Positions 34,082 through 46,419 of a DNA stretch of 64,000 nt are shown here, piece after piece (the first letter of the stretch is position 1; each line of letters starts with the position of its first letter). The position numbers were made by a program, and so were the translations under genes. The notes beneath the pieces were generated by a model that was not told where the DNA came from, made no database searches, and saw only the letters and a program-made list of their open reading frames with translations. The stretch comes from Hibiscus mutabilis (Eukaryota > Streptophyta > Magnoliopsida > Malvales > Malvaceae): NCBI GenBank assembly GCA_019671005.1, contig CM033726.1:6703213-6767212 (forward strand). Reading direction: 5' to 3'.

Positions 34082-34174
34082 TCGGATAAAAATGAGTGCT
34101 TTTGGTCTTTGCTTTGTTCTTGTTTCACAAGAACAAGCAAAGAGGGGCAACTGTAATCACTCATTTTTATCCGA
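34082..34174 (+). repeat. 93-nt hairpin across the polypurine tract and LTR start
   Basis: The outer arms TCGGATAAAAATGAGTG (34082-34098) and CACTCATTTTTATCCGA (34158-34174) are perfectly complementary over 17 bp. An inner pair, CTTTGCTTTGTTCTTGT (34107-34123) and ACAAGAACAAGCAAAG (34127-34142), differs by one bulged base. The polypurine tract and the first LTR bases lie between the right arms. Confidence 0.9.
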
Positions 34175-37100
34175 TTTGTAAATATTGTGTTAGTATAATA
34201 ATTAATAGATATTATTCATGTATATATTTGTGGTATTATATTATATACGTATGATTAATGTACGTAAAATGTGTGGTGCGTGCATGTATATTATATACTA
34301 TATATATGTGTACGTATTAATAATTAATATGGGTATTTTTATGTGTGCATTGTGTATGTGTAATATGTGAACATTTATGATGATTACGTGTATGATTATA
34401 TATGGATGTGTGTTTGTATACTATGTTAATTGAGGATGTGTTACGTATATCAATGTTTGCATGCATATCAATATTTTATATGTAGGTGTTTGTATGTATT
34501 ATTAATACTAATGTGTGCATGCGTGTATGGTTATTATTTATGTGTATGTATAATATGTATGTACGTAGGGGTTTTCAAGTACGTATATATTAGTATTTGC
34601 ATGTATATGTTTATTATAATTACTACTAATGTTATTATTTGTTTATTAATTTGATTTTATTAAATGGGCCATCAATTAGAAACAGATTAGATAAAATTGT
34701 AGACCCATTAATATTTATTATTAAGTGTTCAGTCCATATACAATTATAAAACCCAAGTATATTTACATGGCCCATCCTGGCCAAGCCCAAACCTCAATCT
34801 AATTAACTAAACCCTAGAACCAAGTCTGATAATCTTTCTTTTTCTTACAACCGCACTCATCTTAGCAGTTGGATCAAATATTGATCCAACGGTCTAGATC
34901 AATCCAAGGTGATCATCCATCTGCCGCGCGTGAAGTCAATCATCGTCTAGTTGTCTGCCACGCGCGCGTGTGGAGCACGCATGGGACTCTTCAGATCACT
35001 AGGCGTCATGTGTTATCGATCCAAGTCGTCCCAAACTCCAAGCAATCCTAGCCGTTCCAACGGCCAAAAATGGATCTGGCCGATTATTCTCAACCACCCA
35101 CCCACGTGGCCGATCCACCTGCTACCGCCCTACGCCGCCCTTACCGGTCGTTCCAACCACCGAACAAGCAAACACAATAAACAAGTCAGATTTCAGATCA
35201 AGGCAGATATATTCAAACCAACCCAATCAAATCAACAGTATATTAGATTAGTTTTTTTATTTTATGTTCTATAATCAGTATATATCTGAATGAAAATCAG
35301 TGTAATCTTCATCAAGGATCCAATAAAAAAAGAGAGAAACGATTTGAAGAATTCTATATACTTTTTAGTTCGGACACACAAAAAAAAGAGTTTTCCAGAG
35401 GTAGTTTAATCTTCCCCTTTTTATACGCATGTAAAATAAAAATATTGAGAACAAACAAAATTTTAAAGGGGTTTTCGGGGTGTTTTACCTTTTCGGTCAC
35501 GGACCGTCGCCTTCGTTTGGTGGTTGAGGTCACCGTCTCCAAGGATAGATGGTTTTGTTTTATAAAAATCTTGGGATTTTACTTCGGGTTTTCCTAGATC
35601 TAGTTAAATTAGGGTTTGTTTTTTTCAAAATGGTAGCCGGATCTGAGTTTTAAAAGGAATAAGGAATCATGTAAGGTGTTTTTTATGCTCGCCGCCGCCG
35701 GTGAACGGCGACCGATGGTGGCTTTTGGTGGTCGGGATGGTGGTTGATGAAGGTTTCTGGAATTGGGCTTTTCAAGTTAAGAGCAAAAGAATGAGATATA
35801 ATCTGATGGTTTTGAAAAATGGCAAAAGAAAGAAAACATTGAATTTGATTTAGCCTATTTATGGCTTTATTTTTTTACCAAAATGGTCTAATAACACAAT
35901 AAGGACCCCGTGTTCTTGAATTTTTCAAACCGAATATTCCTCTTGGTCTAATTACAATATAGGTCCATTTCTGTTTTCTAAAAAATTCAATTTCATCCCT
36001 GAATTTAACCGAATCAGTTTCAAAATGGTAAAACCATCGTCACTCCGCGTTTTCAAAATTTTCAAATCAAGCTTGCCCTTTGATCTTATTACAGTTCCAG
36101 TCCCTATGAGTTTTGTCCGGTTTTTAAGTAAGCCCTTAAATGTGTATCTTTATTTATTTATTTTCTGTTCTCTGCTTTTATTTTCATCACGTTTCAGTCC
36201 TTAAGTTGTGTTTTTGTTTATTTATTTTCATTTCTGTCCCTCTTTCCCTTTTTCATTTTTATTCTTAAATACTTATGTTATTTTGCTTTTATTATACGTT
36301 TTTAGCATGTTTAATTTGTTCGTTATGTTCATATATGTTTCCCTATCATGTCTATTTATGTTTTTTTTTTTTTTTTTAGGTGTTATATCATGCTTTTGTT
36401 CATGTTGTGTACGGTTGTTTGCATGTCATACATTAGTTTGATTTGTTTATCATGTTTATGCGGTTACTTGAGCTTTATGATCATCTTTTTCCTTTATATG
36501 TTAGTGTGTGTGTTTTTTTGTTACATAATGTCATGTTTTTGTGTACGCATAAATTGTGTTACTTGATAAAAGTTTTAGTGCAATTTTGAGGAAATGTTAC
36601 TTTATTAATTTAGTGCCCTTTTTATTATGCATATGTTGTTGTTTTGTAATTTTAGCATATGTAAATATATTAGATATGTACTAGTTTAGTTTTGAAGGAT
36701 GATATTTCCCTTTTATTTTCGTGTTTTAATTTATGCTAGCCTTGTGATATCTTGGTTCGTGTATACGCTTAGGTTCATATTTATGTTTTTGTGTCATGTG
36801 TTAAAGTATTTATTATTAGTTTTTTTTAGATGTTAGCATGTCGCTTTGACTTATTAATTTAATATCATATTTCATTTATGTCATGCATATGTTGCATTGT
36901 GTTTTATTTTTAACATGTGTATATTCTTAAAGTATATTTTTTCCCACATGTTTTTATTCATGCCTTGTTTCTATTATCGTGATATGTCATGTTGTTCATA
37001 TTCATGTTTTTTTTGCTTAATATTGTAATATTTATGTTTTTTAGCTACATATCTTTTGTGAATATTTGTTTTATAATATTTTTATTAAGTTTGCATAACG

Positions 37101-37537
37101 AATACATTTTGTCAATGCGGTACCCTATTATTCTAGCATAAATGTGACCAGTATCAAGCGCAGTGATGGTGGTTTATCGGTTTACTCTCAAATAACGGGG
37201 TCTTTAAAATTTACTTGCATTTATAACCAAATTTTAATTTAATCGTCACTTTAATCCGAAAAGTTCAATAATAATAAAGCGGTAATTATTAAAGTACCAA
37301 TTTTGGGCAGTGTGGGGGGTGGTAATCCTTCCCCATCCGTAACTGACTCCCGAACCAACAGTTTTCAAATCTCTCGTTTTATGGTGTCCGGCCTACCTTA
37401 GTGGCTGGTGGCGACTCCATTTTTAGAATTAAAATACAGTTTTCTAAAACCTCACGGAAGACATTTTTTAAATGCCCAAAAAAACCACAAACACATTGAA
37501 ACCCCGTTTTTTAGCGAAAGAAAGGGATATCGCTACA
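34152..37537 (+). repeat. 3' LTR of the Tat/Ogre-like element
   Basis: It begins TGTAATCACTC directly after the polypurine tract and ends GATATCGCTACA. The inverted repeat GTTGGATCAA/TTGATCCAAC recurs at 34868-34890. Sequence after the end (CATCGCCAACG) is taken as flanking DNA. Confidence 0.85.
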
Positions 37538-39115
37538 CATCGCCAACGTACTGGATATAAATCCATAATTTGTACTATATATTTAATATTCTGACTGAGT
37601 TTAATGTCATTGATTAATCAAATATTAATTCAATTAAAAATTATAAAATTAATCTCAATTAAAGATATAATCTATACTATATTTAAAAGTCGAATTAAAT
37701 TTAATATAAGCCATGTTTGACAATTAGCGGATAGCTGATTGCATTAGCTGATTTGACTAGCGGATTGTATTAGCTGATTGTATAAAAGTGTTTGGTTAAA
37801 TTAACTGATAGTTGATAGATGTTTGATTATTTAAACAAGCAAAATGACATATAAGGACATGGTTATATTCGATACTTGTTTGGATAGTTGATTAATTTTC
37901 AATATTTTGTATCTATTAATATTAATTAGATTATGAAGAATAATTTTTTTAATATAACGTTACTAATCATATTTGAAATATATATATATTTATTATTTAT
38001 ATAATTATTTTTAATATAATTTAATTAAATATAAATATAAATATAAATGTGTGATAATAAAACTAAAAAAGTATTAGTTTACAAATGTCACAATATAAAT
38101 ACGTGAGGGCGAATAATTAAACTAGAAAATGTTAAATTTAGGTTATTTGGAGATTTTTTGTAATTATTAAGGGTAAAAGGGTCTTTATAACTCTAATGTT
38201 AAAACTTTTAATTTCAAAAAGCTCATAATAGCAGTTTTTTCAAAATTAGAGGTTTCACCACAACCCGCTATTTTAATTCGATATTCATCAAACATCCAAA
38301 TTAGTAGATTTGACTGGTCAAACCTCTAATATCAGTTCAAACTTCTAATTTTTGGCTCAAACCGTTATTTACCAAACATTACCGTAATCAATTAATCGGT
38401 CACAAATTCTATTAGAAATTATTAAATTACTCTTTATTGATGATGTAATACATATTTTTTTTCTTTTCATCCTTATATAAGGATTGAACACAAAGCTATT
38501 AGATTTAAATATAAATCATTTATTACTCCACCTAAGATTATTTGTTGATTAAAATTTAGTAAATATATTTTATATAGAATTTTAGACAAAATTAGAGAAA
38601 CAATGCATTGAAAAAAAATGAGGGAAATATAGCATCTTCAACTTTGTTTAGGGAGTTAAGACAATCGCTATAATGGGAGGGGAATTCATTGTTCCATCCA
38701 GACAAATTAGTAGGAAATCAATATTTTATGGAACTCGTTGTCCCATTTTAACGAGTTTCATTATGTTAATTTTTTAATGAAGAAAACTCACCATATAGTC
38801 CTGACAATTATCGTCGATGGCAATTGATGACAATCGTTAGTGAGTGAAGGAGGTCATGGACGAAGTTAGAATTAAACTATGAGTGAGATAAAATGATTAA
38901 CTTTAAAATAGTCTTAAAAAGTAATTAAAACAAAAAAATCAAGGGAGATAAGATTTAATTTCACTAATTTTAAAATTAAAAAATCTTAAAAGGAAATTAA
39001 ACTAGAAATGAGGGATCAAATCTTAAGTTCATTAATTTTAACTGATGAGGTCTACAAATAATAAACTAATAAGTTTACAAGGAACAACAACTTAATTACA
39101 ATGGTTTCAAAACTA
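37538..39115. other. AT-rich spacer between two LTR elements
   Basis: No gene was recognised. It contains a probable hAT-like MITE (37711-38385). The remaining sequence (38386-39115) is AT-rich with no feature I can support. Confidence 0.65.
37711..38385. mobile_element. Possible hAT-like MITE
   Basis: The left end reads GCCATGTTTGACAATTAGCGG. The reverse complement of the right end reads GTAATGTTTGGTAAATAACGG (about 16 of 21 identical). The interior repeats the phrase resembling GTGTTTGGTTAAATTAACTG. This is typical of plant hAT-derived MITEs, but no 8-bp target duplication was identified. Confidence 0.45.
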
Positions 39116-41574
39116 TGCAACCCCCTAGACCCGCCTATGCGTTAAGCCTAATTTCAAGAGGTCACAACTCATACCCAAAACTTCTGAAAAAAGTATGTAC
39201 AAGTTAAAGTCTCGAAACAGATAATAATTATAAATCATAAAATATAATATCAAATATTCGATCTAAAACCATATTAGAAATTGGTTACAAAATATGCCAC
39301 ATCGGGCATTATAGTAAAGCATACAGTACCAAAATATAGGCTCGTGTCGTCCAAAATAAAGACAATGGCGGATAGAAACATTACAACAAAAGACGAGTAT
39401 GAATGTGTCGATCCTCCAAGTGCCAATCCAAAGGTAGCCTATCCAAAAGTATCTGAAAGGGAAAAGAATTTGGGGTATAAGCTAGGGAGCTCAGTGTGTT
39501 CCAATAAGTGCAAATAAAACATATAAATAGTTCAGACATGTATAAAACATTTCAGTAAAACATGTTTCAAGGGCAACCAAAGTTTTCATTTAAAACCTAA
39601 CTACACTCCAACCGAACACTAATATGCAGTTCCCCATAAACTGCATCCTAAAGGACTTACCTAGGCCCGTGGGCATAGAAGCCTACTTAAGGGGATGCAT
39701 TAGGTCCAGAAGGACTTATCAGCTTGATTAGGGTTAAGCCTAATAGGAGGTACTAGCTGGATCAGGGTTGTAATTGTAGAGACTTTAAACCATGCCCCAA
39801 GAGTATACCCTAAGTAAATCAGTTTAGAACAGTAAGCAGTATCATCAGGAATCACGAGATAGACATGTATTTATCTAGTATAACAGAAATAAGATATTTA
39901 AATCTCAAATCAGACATATGACATACTTTCAAACAGATAAAGTAGATATGATTTCAAAACAGAAAAGTCATCATGTTTAAATCAAAGAATATCCCATAAT
40001 ATATTCAGAAAAATTATTTCAACACTTCATGTAAAATAGTAGTATAGCACACACAGAATATACCTCAAAAGATCTGGTCAGTCAGATGGCCTACTGAGCA
40101 CCTGTGTTACGCTTCTATGATGTGTTGGAACCTAAGACAACAAATCTTAAATCAATACACAAAAAATTCTCTTCTATGACTATTCACAATGTATCGATAC
40201 ACACGAGTCACAATGGGTTCGCGCGGTCGCACGTATCGAGAGGGGCTGGGTTGGGCAAATGCATAATTGAGAGAGTCTCTATTACCTTTAAACAAATAAT
40301 ATCATACGAAAGTCCTTTAACAATAGCTTCTCTTAAATAAATCATCTTAATACATATATATGATCGGGTTCAAAGTTAGATTCAGAGGCTTTCGGGTTAG
40401 AATTTCGCCAAACAGACTTCAAAAACGAACTTCGAACGTTAAAAAATATAAAATACTAGTTTTTGGAAAAAGTTAATTTTTTGTCAAAGTCAACAATTAG
40501 AGTCAACTAAGTTGACTCAGACGGGTTGACTCAGATGAGTTGACTCAGTTGGGTTGGGGCCGGGTCAGGTTGAACTTGGGTTAGATCGGTCAGGTCAGAC
40601 TCAGTTTAAGGTTTTGGATTGGATCGGTTTGGGTTTAAGACTCAAAGGCTATCAGGCCTTAAGAAATAGACCAGCTCATCCAAAATACATGCCTTACTAT
40701 CGGTTTAATAAGCCAGACCAGTTCTGACCAGATCGGCTCAACACTAAATCGGCTCGGTTCAATAGCTACCATCCCAAGCGACTGAAAATCACCTTGGGCG
40801 ACGCATGGTCACCACGTGAGGCCCAAAATAGCCAAATCATTACCAGAAAAATGTAAAAGACGGCAAATAACTCAACCATTATAGCCATAAATCGAAAACA
40901 AGTCAGAATCTTTACCGAACTTACCAAAATAAGGAAAAACACTCAGAATCGGTATAGCTCTGACGAGGCATTAAATGGCGGCTACCTGACAATTGATGAC
41001 TATTGTTTTGCTCGCCACAGTCTCTTAAGTACGGCGGTGGCCTCAACTTCACGCCACGATGCCGGACGGTGACAGAAAACACAAAAAATTATAGATGGCT
41101 CTTGGTTTTCTGCCTGGCTTTCAACTAGGTTTTTGCGACAAACGATGAGGTTTCATCGCAAGTGGCAGTCAGGGGTGAGGTTGAGACATGACGACGATTC
41201 AGATGGTGAGGGCGGTGGTGGCCACGGTGGAGCAGTGGTACCGATAAAAAATAAAAGACGGTGATAGGAATTGGATTAGATGAGAGCTTTCTGGAATCTA
41301 GAACAATCTTATATTTTCATATTTAAAAAAACATTTAATTATCGATTGGAGAGGTTGGTTCAGATTTATTTAATATTGGTACAGACCATGAAAACATGGT
41401 TCAATATTTATCTAGGCTAAACTAGGATGAAGCTTTAGCTTAGCTCAACTGGCTAAGGCATAAGTTTACTAATCCAAGGGTCATAGGTTCAAACCCCTTT
41501 GGTTCTTATATTCATCATTTTTCATTTTTTCAACAATTTTATTCATTCCACCAAGCCAAAAATGAGGTGTTACA
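39116..41574 (-). repeat. 3' LTR of the chromovirus
   Basis: It runs TGCAACCCC..GGTGTTACA on the plus strand and aligns with 49503-51949 along its length. It includes a tRNA-like segment at 41431-41505. Open frames 39281-39517 and 40104-40340 are repeated in the other LTR and are not host genes. Confidence 0.88.
41431..41505 (+). other. tRNA-like sequence with pol III A and B boxes in the 3' LTR
   Basis: TAGCTCAACTGG (41441-41452) fits the A-box consensus and GGTTCAAACC (41486-41495) fits the B box, separated by 33 bp as in a tRNA gene. A clean cloverleaf with a 7-bp acceptor stem was not evident, so this is tRNA-like or SINE-like rather than a functional tRNA. Confidence 0.5.
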
Positions 41575-41639
41575 ACTCTCCTCCTAAAAGAAATTTCATC
41601 CTCGAAATTTGCCTAAGTTAAACAGGTATGGAAACTGTT

Positions 41640-42900
41640 TCTTCTTCGAGTCGAGAGTCTCTCATGTAACTTTTCTTGGGCCACGGTTACTCTACTAAAC
41701 TTTAAACAAAGGAATATGTCGGTTCCTCAAAACTCTCTCATCTCGATCTAAGATCTGAATAGGTTCTTCCTCATAAGATAAATCTGGCCTCAACTTTACA
41801 TCCCGAACCTGAATAACATGACTTAGATCTAGATGGTATTGCCTCAACATGGACACATAGAAGATATCATGAATATGGCTAAGCTGATGAGGCAACTCAA
41901 GCTAATAGGTAACTAGTACAGCTCACTTCAGAATACGGTATGGTCCAATAAATCTATGACTCAGCTTACCCTTATGTCCAAATCTCATAAATTTCTTCCA
42001 CATAGATACCTTCAGAAAAAATTGATCCCCGACACTGAACTCGATATCTTTTCTCTTTTGATTTGTATAAGACTTCTGTCTATCAAAAGCCTATTTCAGA
42101 CAGTTAAGAATCAATATGGCAGTCTCCTCAGTCTCTTAGACTATCTCTGGACCTAGAGTATTCCTATCATACAACTCAATCCAACAAATAAGAGTATTAC
42201 ACTTACGATCATATAGAGTCTCATACGGTGCCATGCGAATACTAGCCTGATAACTGTTATTATATGCAAACTCGACCAAGGGCAATAAATCTTCCTAACT
42301 ACTACAGAAATTAATCACACATCTCCGTAACATATCCTCTAGAATCTGAATTACCCTCTCTGACTGACCATTAGTCTATGGATGAAAATATGTACTAAAA
42401 ATTTAAACGTGTACTCAAGGCCTCCTGCAAAGCCTACCAGAATTGGAAAGTGAACCTCGGATCTCTATATGAGATGATAGACAATGGCACACCATGCAGT
42501 CTGGCAATATCAGAAATATACAATCTAGCCAACTTATCCATAGAATAATTTACCCGAACAGAAATAAAGTGAGCAGACTTGGTGAGTCGGTCAACAATTA
42601 CCCAGACAAATTTTTTTTAGAAGAAGTCAGAGGTAGGCCAATTACAAAATCCATCGTGATACGCTCTCATTTCCACTCGAGAATCTTAATAAGACACAAC
42701 AGACTAGATGGATGTTGATGTTCTGCTTTAACATGTTGACATGTCAAACATCGTAACACATAATTAGAGATGTACGTCTTTATGTCGACCCAACAGTACC
42801 TCTGTCTCAAGTTCTGATACATTTTGTCCCTATAGGGATACATAGTATAAGGACTATTTTGAGCTTCACTAAGAATAGCTTACTTTAAGTCGGCATCATC
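41640..42900 (-). pseudogene. Chromovirus integrase and chromodomain-like C-terminus
   Basis: The N-terminal zinc-binding end and core are visible in broken frames (CQHVKAEHQHPSSLLCLIKI, then LEWKWERITMDFVIGLP with a catalytic Asp). The C-terminal part is clear at 41895-41695: MPHQLSHIHDIFYVSMLRQY, then EEEPIQILDRDERVLRNRHI. The following bases still resemble the chromodomain W.NRG..EATWE segment but contain stop codons. Confidence 0.8.
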
Positions 42901-43130
42901 AGGAACACAATAACGAATCTTGAAGCACAAAACTATATCCTAATCAAAAGCATAAATAGATGGGAAGTTCAACTCGCTGTATAATAGAAAGTAAGGAACT
43001 GTTAAGAACTGTTTGGCCTTAATCTTCTCGGCTAAAGTCAGCTTAACCTACAACTCTGCGAGTAACCTGTCGTCATTATATATACTCATCCTGGCAAATA
43101 AAGGCCTCAGATCATATATCTCCTTACACC

Positions 43131-43560
43131 TCAAAGCATCAGCAACGATATTAGCTTTACCCAGATGATACTCAATGCATAATCATAGTCCTTGAGAAGC
43201 TCAAGCCAACGACGCTGTCTTATATTTAACTCATTCTGGGTAAGGAGATACTTTAAACTCTTGTAATCTGTATAGATATAACACTTCTCTCTGTAAAGAT
43301 AGTGTCTCCAAATCTTCAAAGCAAAGACCACTGCAACTAACTCTAGGTCATGGGTAGGGTAATTACACCCATGCGGCCTCAACTGACGTGATACATAAGT
43401 GATTACCTTTTCATCTTGTATCAGAGCACAACCAAGTCCGGAGTGTGAAACATCACTATAGACTGAGAAATCTTTTTCAGGCTCAGGTTGTGTTAAAACA
43501 AGAGCTTGGTTCAGAGCTATCTTCAGTCTCTCAAAGCTCACCTACTAAGCGTCAGTCCAG
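43131..43560 (-). pseudogene. Chromovirus RNase H
   Basis: The frame holds FSVYSDVSHSGLGCALIQDE (the first catalytic Asp in a variant YSD context), VITYVSRQLRPHGCNYPTHD, LELVAVVFALKIWRHYL with the catalytic Glu, and YIYTDYKSLKYLLTQNELN with the third acidic residue. This is the standard Ty3/gypsy RNase H. The preceding sequence joins RT across a stop. Confidence 0.88.
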
Positions 43561-43689
43561 ACAAAAAGAATATTCTTCCTCAATAGCATTGTCAAAGGGG
43601 CAGCAATGATAGAGAAGCCTTCGACAAAGCATCGATAATACCTAAATAAACCCAAAAAACTACAAATTTCAGATACATTCTTGGGTTGC

Positions 43690-44430
43690 TTCTAACTGGT
43701 AATGGCCTTGATCTTACTTGGATCAACCTGAATACCTTTAGCAGATACGACATACCCTAGAAATATCACTTTCTTGAGCCAAAATTCATACTTGCTCAGC
43801 TTAGCGTACAAACGATGCTCCCTCAAGGTCTGCAAAACAATCCTCAAATACTCAACATACCCTGCCTCTGTCTGAGAATAGACCAGGATATCATCGGTGA
43901 ACACCACTACAAACTGGTCAATATAAGGCCGAAACGCACGGTTCATCATGTCCATAAAGGCAGTTGGTGCATTGGTTAGACCGAATGGCATCACTAAGAA
44001 CTCGTAATGACCATATCTGGTACGAATGACAATGTTAGCAACATCATAACCTTTTCTCTTTAACTAATAGTACCCAAATCGAAGATTAATTTTCAAAAAA
44101 ATTGTGGTTCCCCAAAATTGATCAAACAAGTTATCAATCCTGGGTAACGGATATTTATTCTTCACGGTCAACTTGTTCAACTTCCAATAATCAATACATA
44201 ACTGGAGTGAACCGTATTTCTTCTTAACAAATAAAACTAGAGCTCCACAAGGTAAAGAGCTAGGTCGAATGAAACTTCGATCAAGCAGCTCTTGTAACTA
44301 AACTTTTATCTCCTTAAGCTCCTTAAGAGCCATACGGTAAGAAACCATGAACACAGGTTCATACCTCGGATAAGTCTCAATCTCAAACTCGACATCCCTA
44401 TTCGGAGGTAACTCAGGCAACTCCTCAAGA
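43690..44430 (-). pseudogene. Chromovirus reverse transcriptase
   Basis: MMPFGLTNAPTAFMDMMNRA, then FVVVFTDDILVYS (the catalytic FxDD box) and FLGYVVSAKGIQVDPSKI identify the palm and thumb of Ty3/gypsy RT. The upstream fingers region (LRPSSLPCGALVLFVKKKYG on the minus strand near 44220-44280) is in broken frames. Confidence 0.87.
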
Positions 44431-44559
44431 AAAATATCAAGAAACTTGTTAACATTGCAAATTTTCTCAATCTTGGATAAAGAACCCTTCGTGTTCAGGA
44501 AGCAAGCAATAAAGGTCTCATATCCCTTCTAGATCATCCTAACAGCAGTCAAAGTGGAT

Positions 44560-45101
44560 ACCACATTAGATAGATAGCCTCGACGCTCACCAACTAACAC
44601 CACTGGTCGACCATCAGAAGTCTTCAAGGTAGCCCTTTTTGACTCATAATCCAGACTAACCCGATGTTCAGACAACCAATCCATACCCAAAATTAGATCA
44701 AACTCTTATAAAGGAAGTTTCATAAGGTCGACCAGAAAGATTTCCCCTTGACCCTCAAGAGAACAACGCCTAAATACTTTGTCCACAATCACTGATTGAC
44801 CTATTAGGCTCATAACTGTAACAATACTCTATGTGGCTTTAATCAAAATCTGAAGGTCTCGGGATACAAAACTTGAAATATAGGAGTGGGTAGAATCGTT
44901 ATCGAGCAATGGAAAATATAGAACAAAATAAATGGTAAATGTATCTATAATGATTTATGGCTCATCTTTATCATCCCGCACGTTTGGTAACATACACAAG
45001 AGCTGGCTGTCTAGCCTCAAATAAAATCAGTCCCCCATTCTGATTTGATCGGGCTCTACTGTCAGTTCTAGTAGTAGATTTAGAAGGTTTACGATGATTA
45101 C
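44560..45101 (-). pseudogene. Chromovirus aspartic protease region
   Basis: On the minus strand, after RQPALVYVT come frame breaks, then LDNDSTHSYISS where family members have a D-S/T-G-A-T-H-S-F active site; the catalytic Gly is lost. LYEFDLILGMDWLSEHRVSL follows, the conserved second half of the protease. Confidence 0.75.
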
Positions 45102-46338
45102 TGTACCGACTAAAAAATCTAGGCTTATTAGGAAAACTCGATTTTTTAATAAAAATTTTTATTGGGGGAAATTTTAGAAAAGCTCGTGTTTGAAAATAAA
45201 TTTGGTAAAATTTGGAGTTACCACCGGTCACTTGGATAAGGTAGACCGAACACCAAAAATAAAACCAGAGATTCGAATTGAGTTCGGGAGTCGGTTACGT
45301 ACAGGGAAGGATTAGCACCCCCGCTACGCCCAAAAATTGGTATATAAAGGTTTGTATCGTATTTATTAAAAATAATTAAGATTCAATTTAATTTAAAAAA
45401 AAACTTAAAATGCGTTTATGCATAGCAATTTAAAAATGTCTCGATTCACAGTACCAAAAGAGATGACACCCGGAGACCGGGATGACACTCCCACTAGAAT
45501 ACCGCAATGAGAACTAGGTTTTTTAAAAAAAGCTAATGAAATAAATAAAAAATGCATATACAAATAAATATGATGACAAATAAATATGAATACAATTAAA
45601 TACATACATACATAAATAAAATATATATTGTAATATACAATATATATATATTAACATATAAAACGTATAAAAAATCAACACATAAAAAAACATATATATA
45701 TATGTTACATATAAAATACATACATAAATGAAAAACAATATAACACATATATATATATTTAATATAATATATGATATAAATGGTATATAATAAATTATAA
45801 ATATAATACATATATAAAACACGTGTCAATAACATGTTACACTAATTCTATACATATGTTAAAATAAAAACTAAGCACTACTACATTTTAGTATCTATAA
45901 ATATATAATATAGCCTATAAAATAACGTAATACATATACTAATATGTAAATTATATGTGATAATATAAACTATATATAATTATAATACATATCATAACAT
46001 AAAAAATAAATATATTACATATGATATAAATTGATATAATGATATATACATAATATATATACATGAAACACATATAGAACAACTTGATATATATATTGTA
46101 TATGATATACTTATAGAGTGTGTGTATATATATATATATTTAATACAAAGCATGATATAAATAATATAATGTGTAAACTAATGCACGTAATATAAAGGAA
46201 AGTACATATTAAACACTAACAAGTAAAAAAAGTAACAGATTACCTATGTATAAATATAGATATATATACATATATATATTTCAGTATGCAAGGAATAATA
46301 TATTATACTTGCATAATATAATATATAAGTAAAACAGA

Positions 46339-46419
<81 letters not shown>

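Larger units (their letters stand above)
23911..37537 (+). mobile_element. Degenerate non-autonomous Tat/Ogre-like Ty3/gypsy element
   Basis: Two direct repeats of about 3.4 kb (23911-27339 and 34152-37537), both ending GATATCGCTACA, flank 6.8 kb. The 5' LTR is followed by a primer-site-like TGGCGACTCCGTTGGGGAC at 27342. The 3' LTR is preceded by a polypurine tract GCAAAGAGGGGCAAC. Internal remnants match the gag of Ogre-type elements; no reverse transcriptase, integrase or RNase H was found. Tandem repeats lie upstream of the 3' LTR, as known for Ogre. The 5' boundary is approximate (23911-23933) because the first 20 bases diverge from the 3' LTR, and no target duplication was found. Confidence 0.82.

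Noticed and set aside
39281..40340. Two plus-strand open frames (78 codons each)
   Set aside because: Both recur at 49667-50731, because they lie in the two LTRs of the chromovirus. They show no homology and run opposite to the element.
41431..41505. Functional tRNA gene
   Set aside because: A and B boxes are present, but a paired acceptor stem and stable cloverleaf were not evident, and the copy lies in an LTR.
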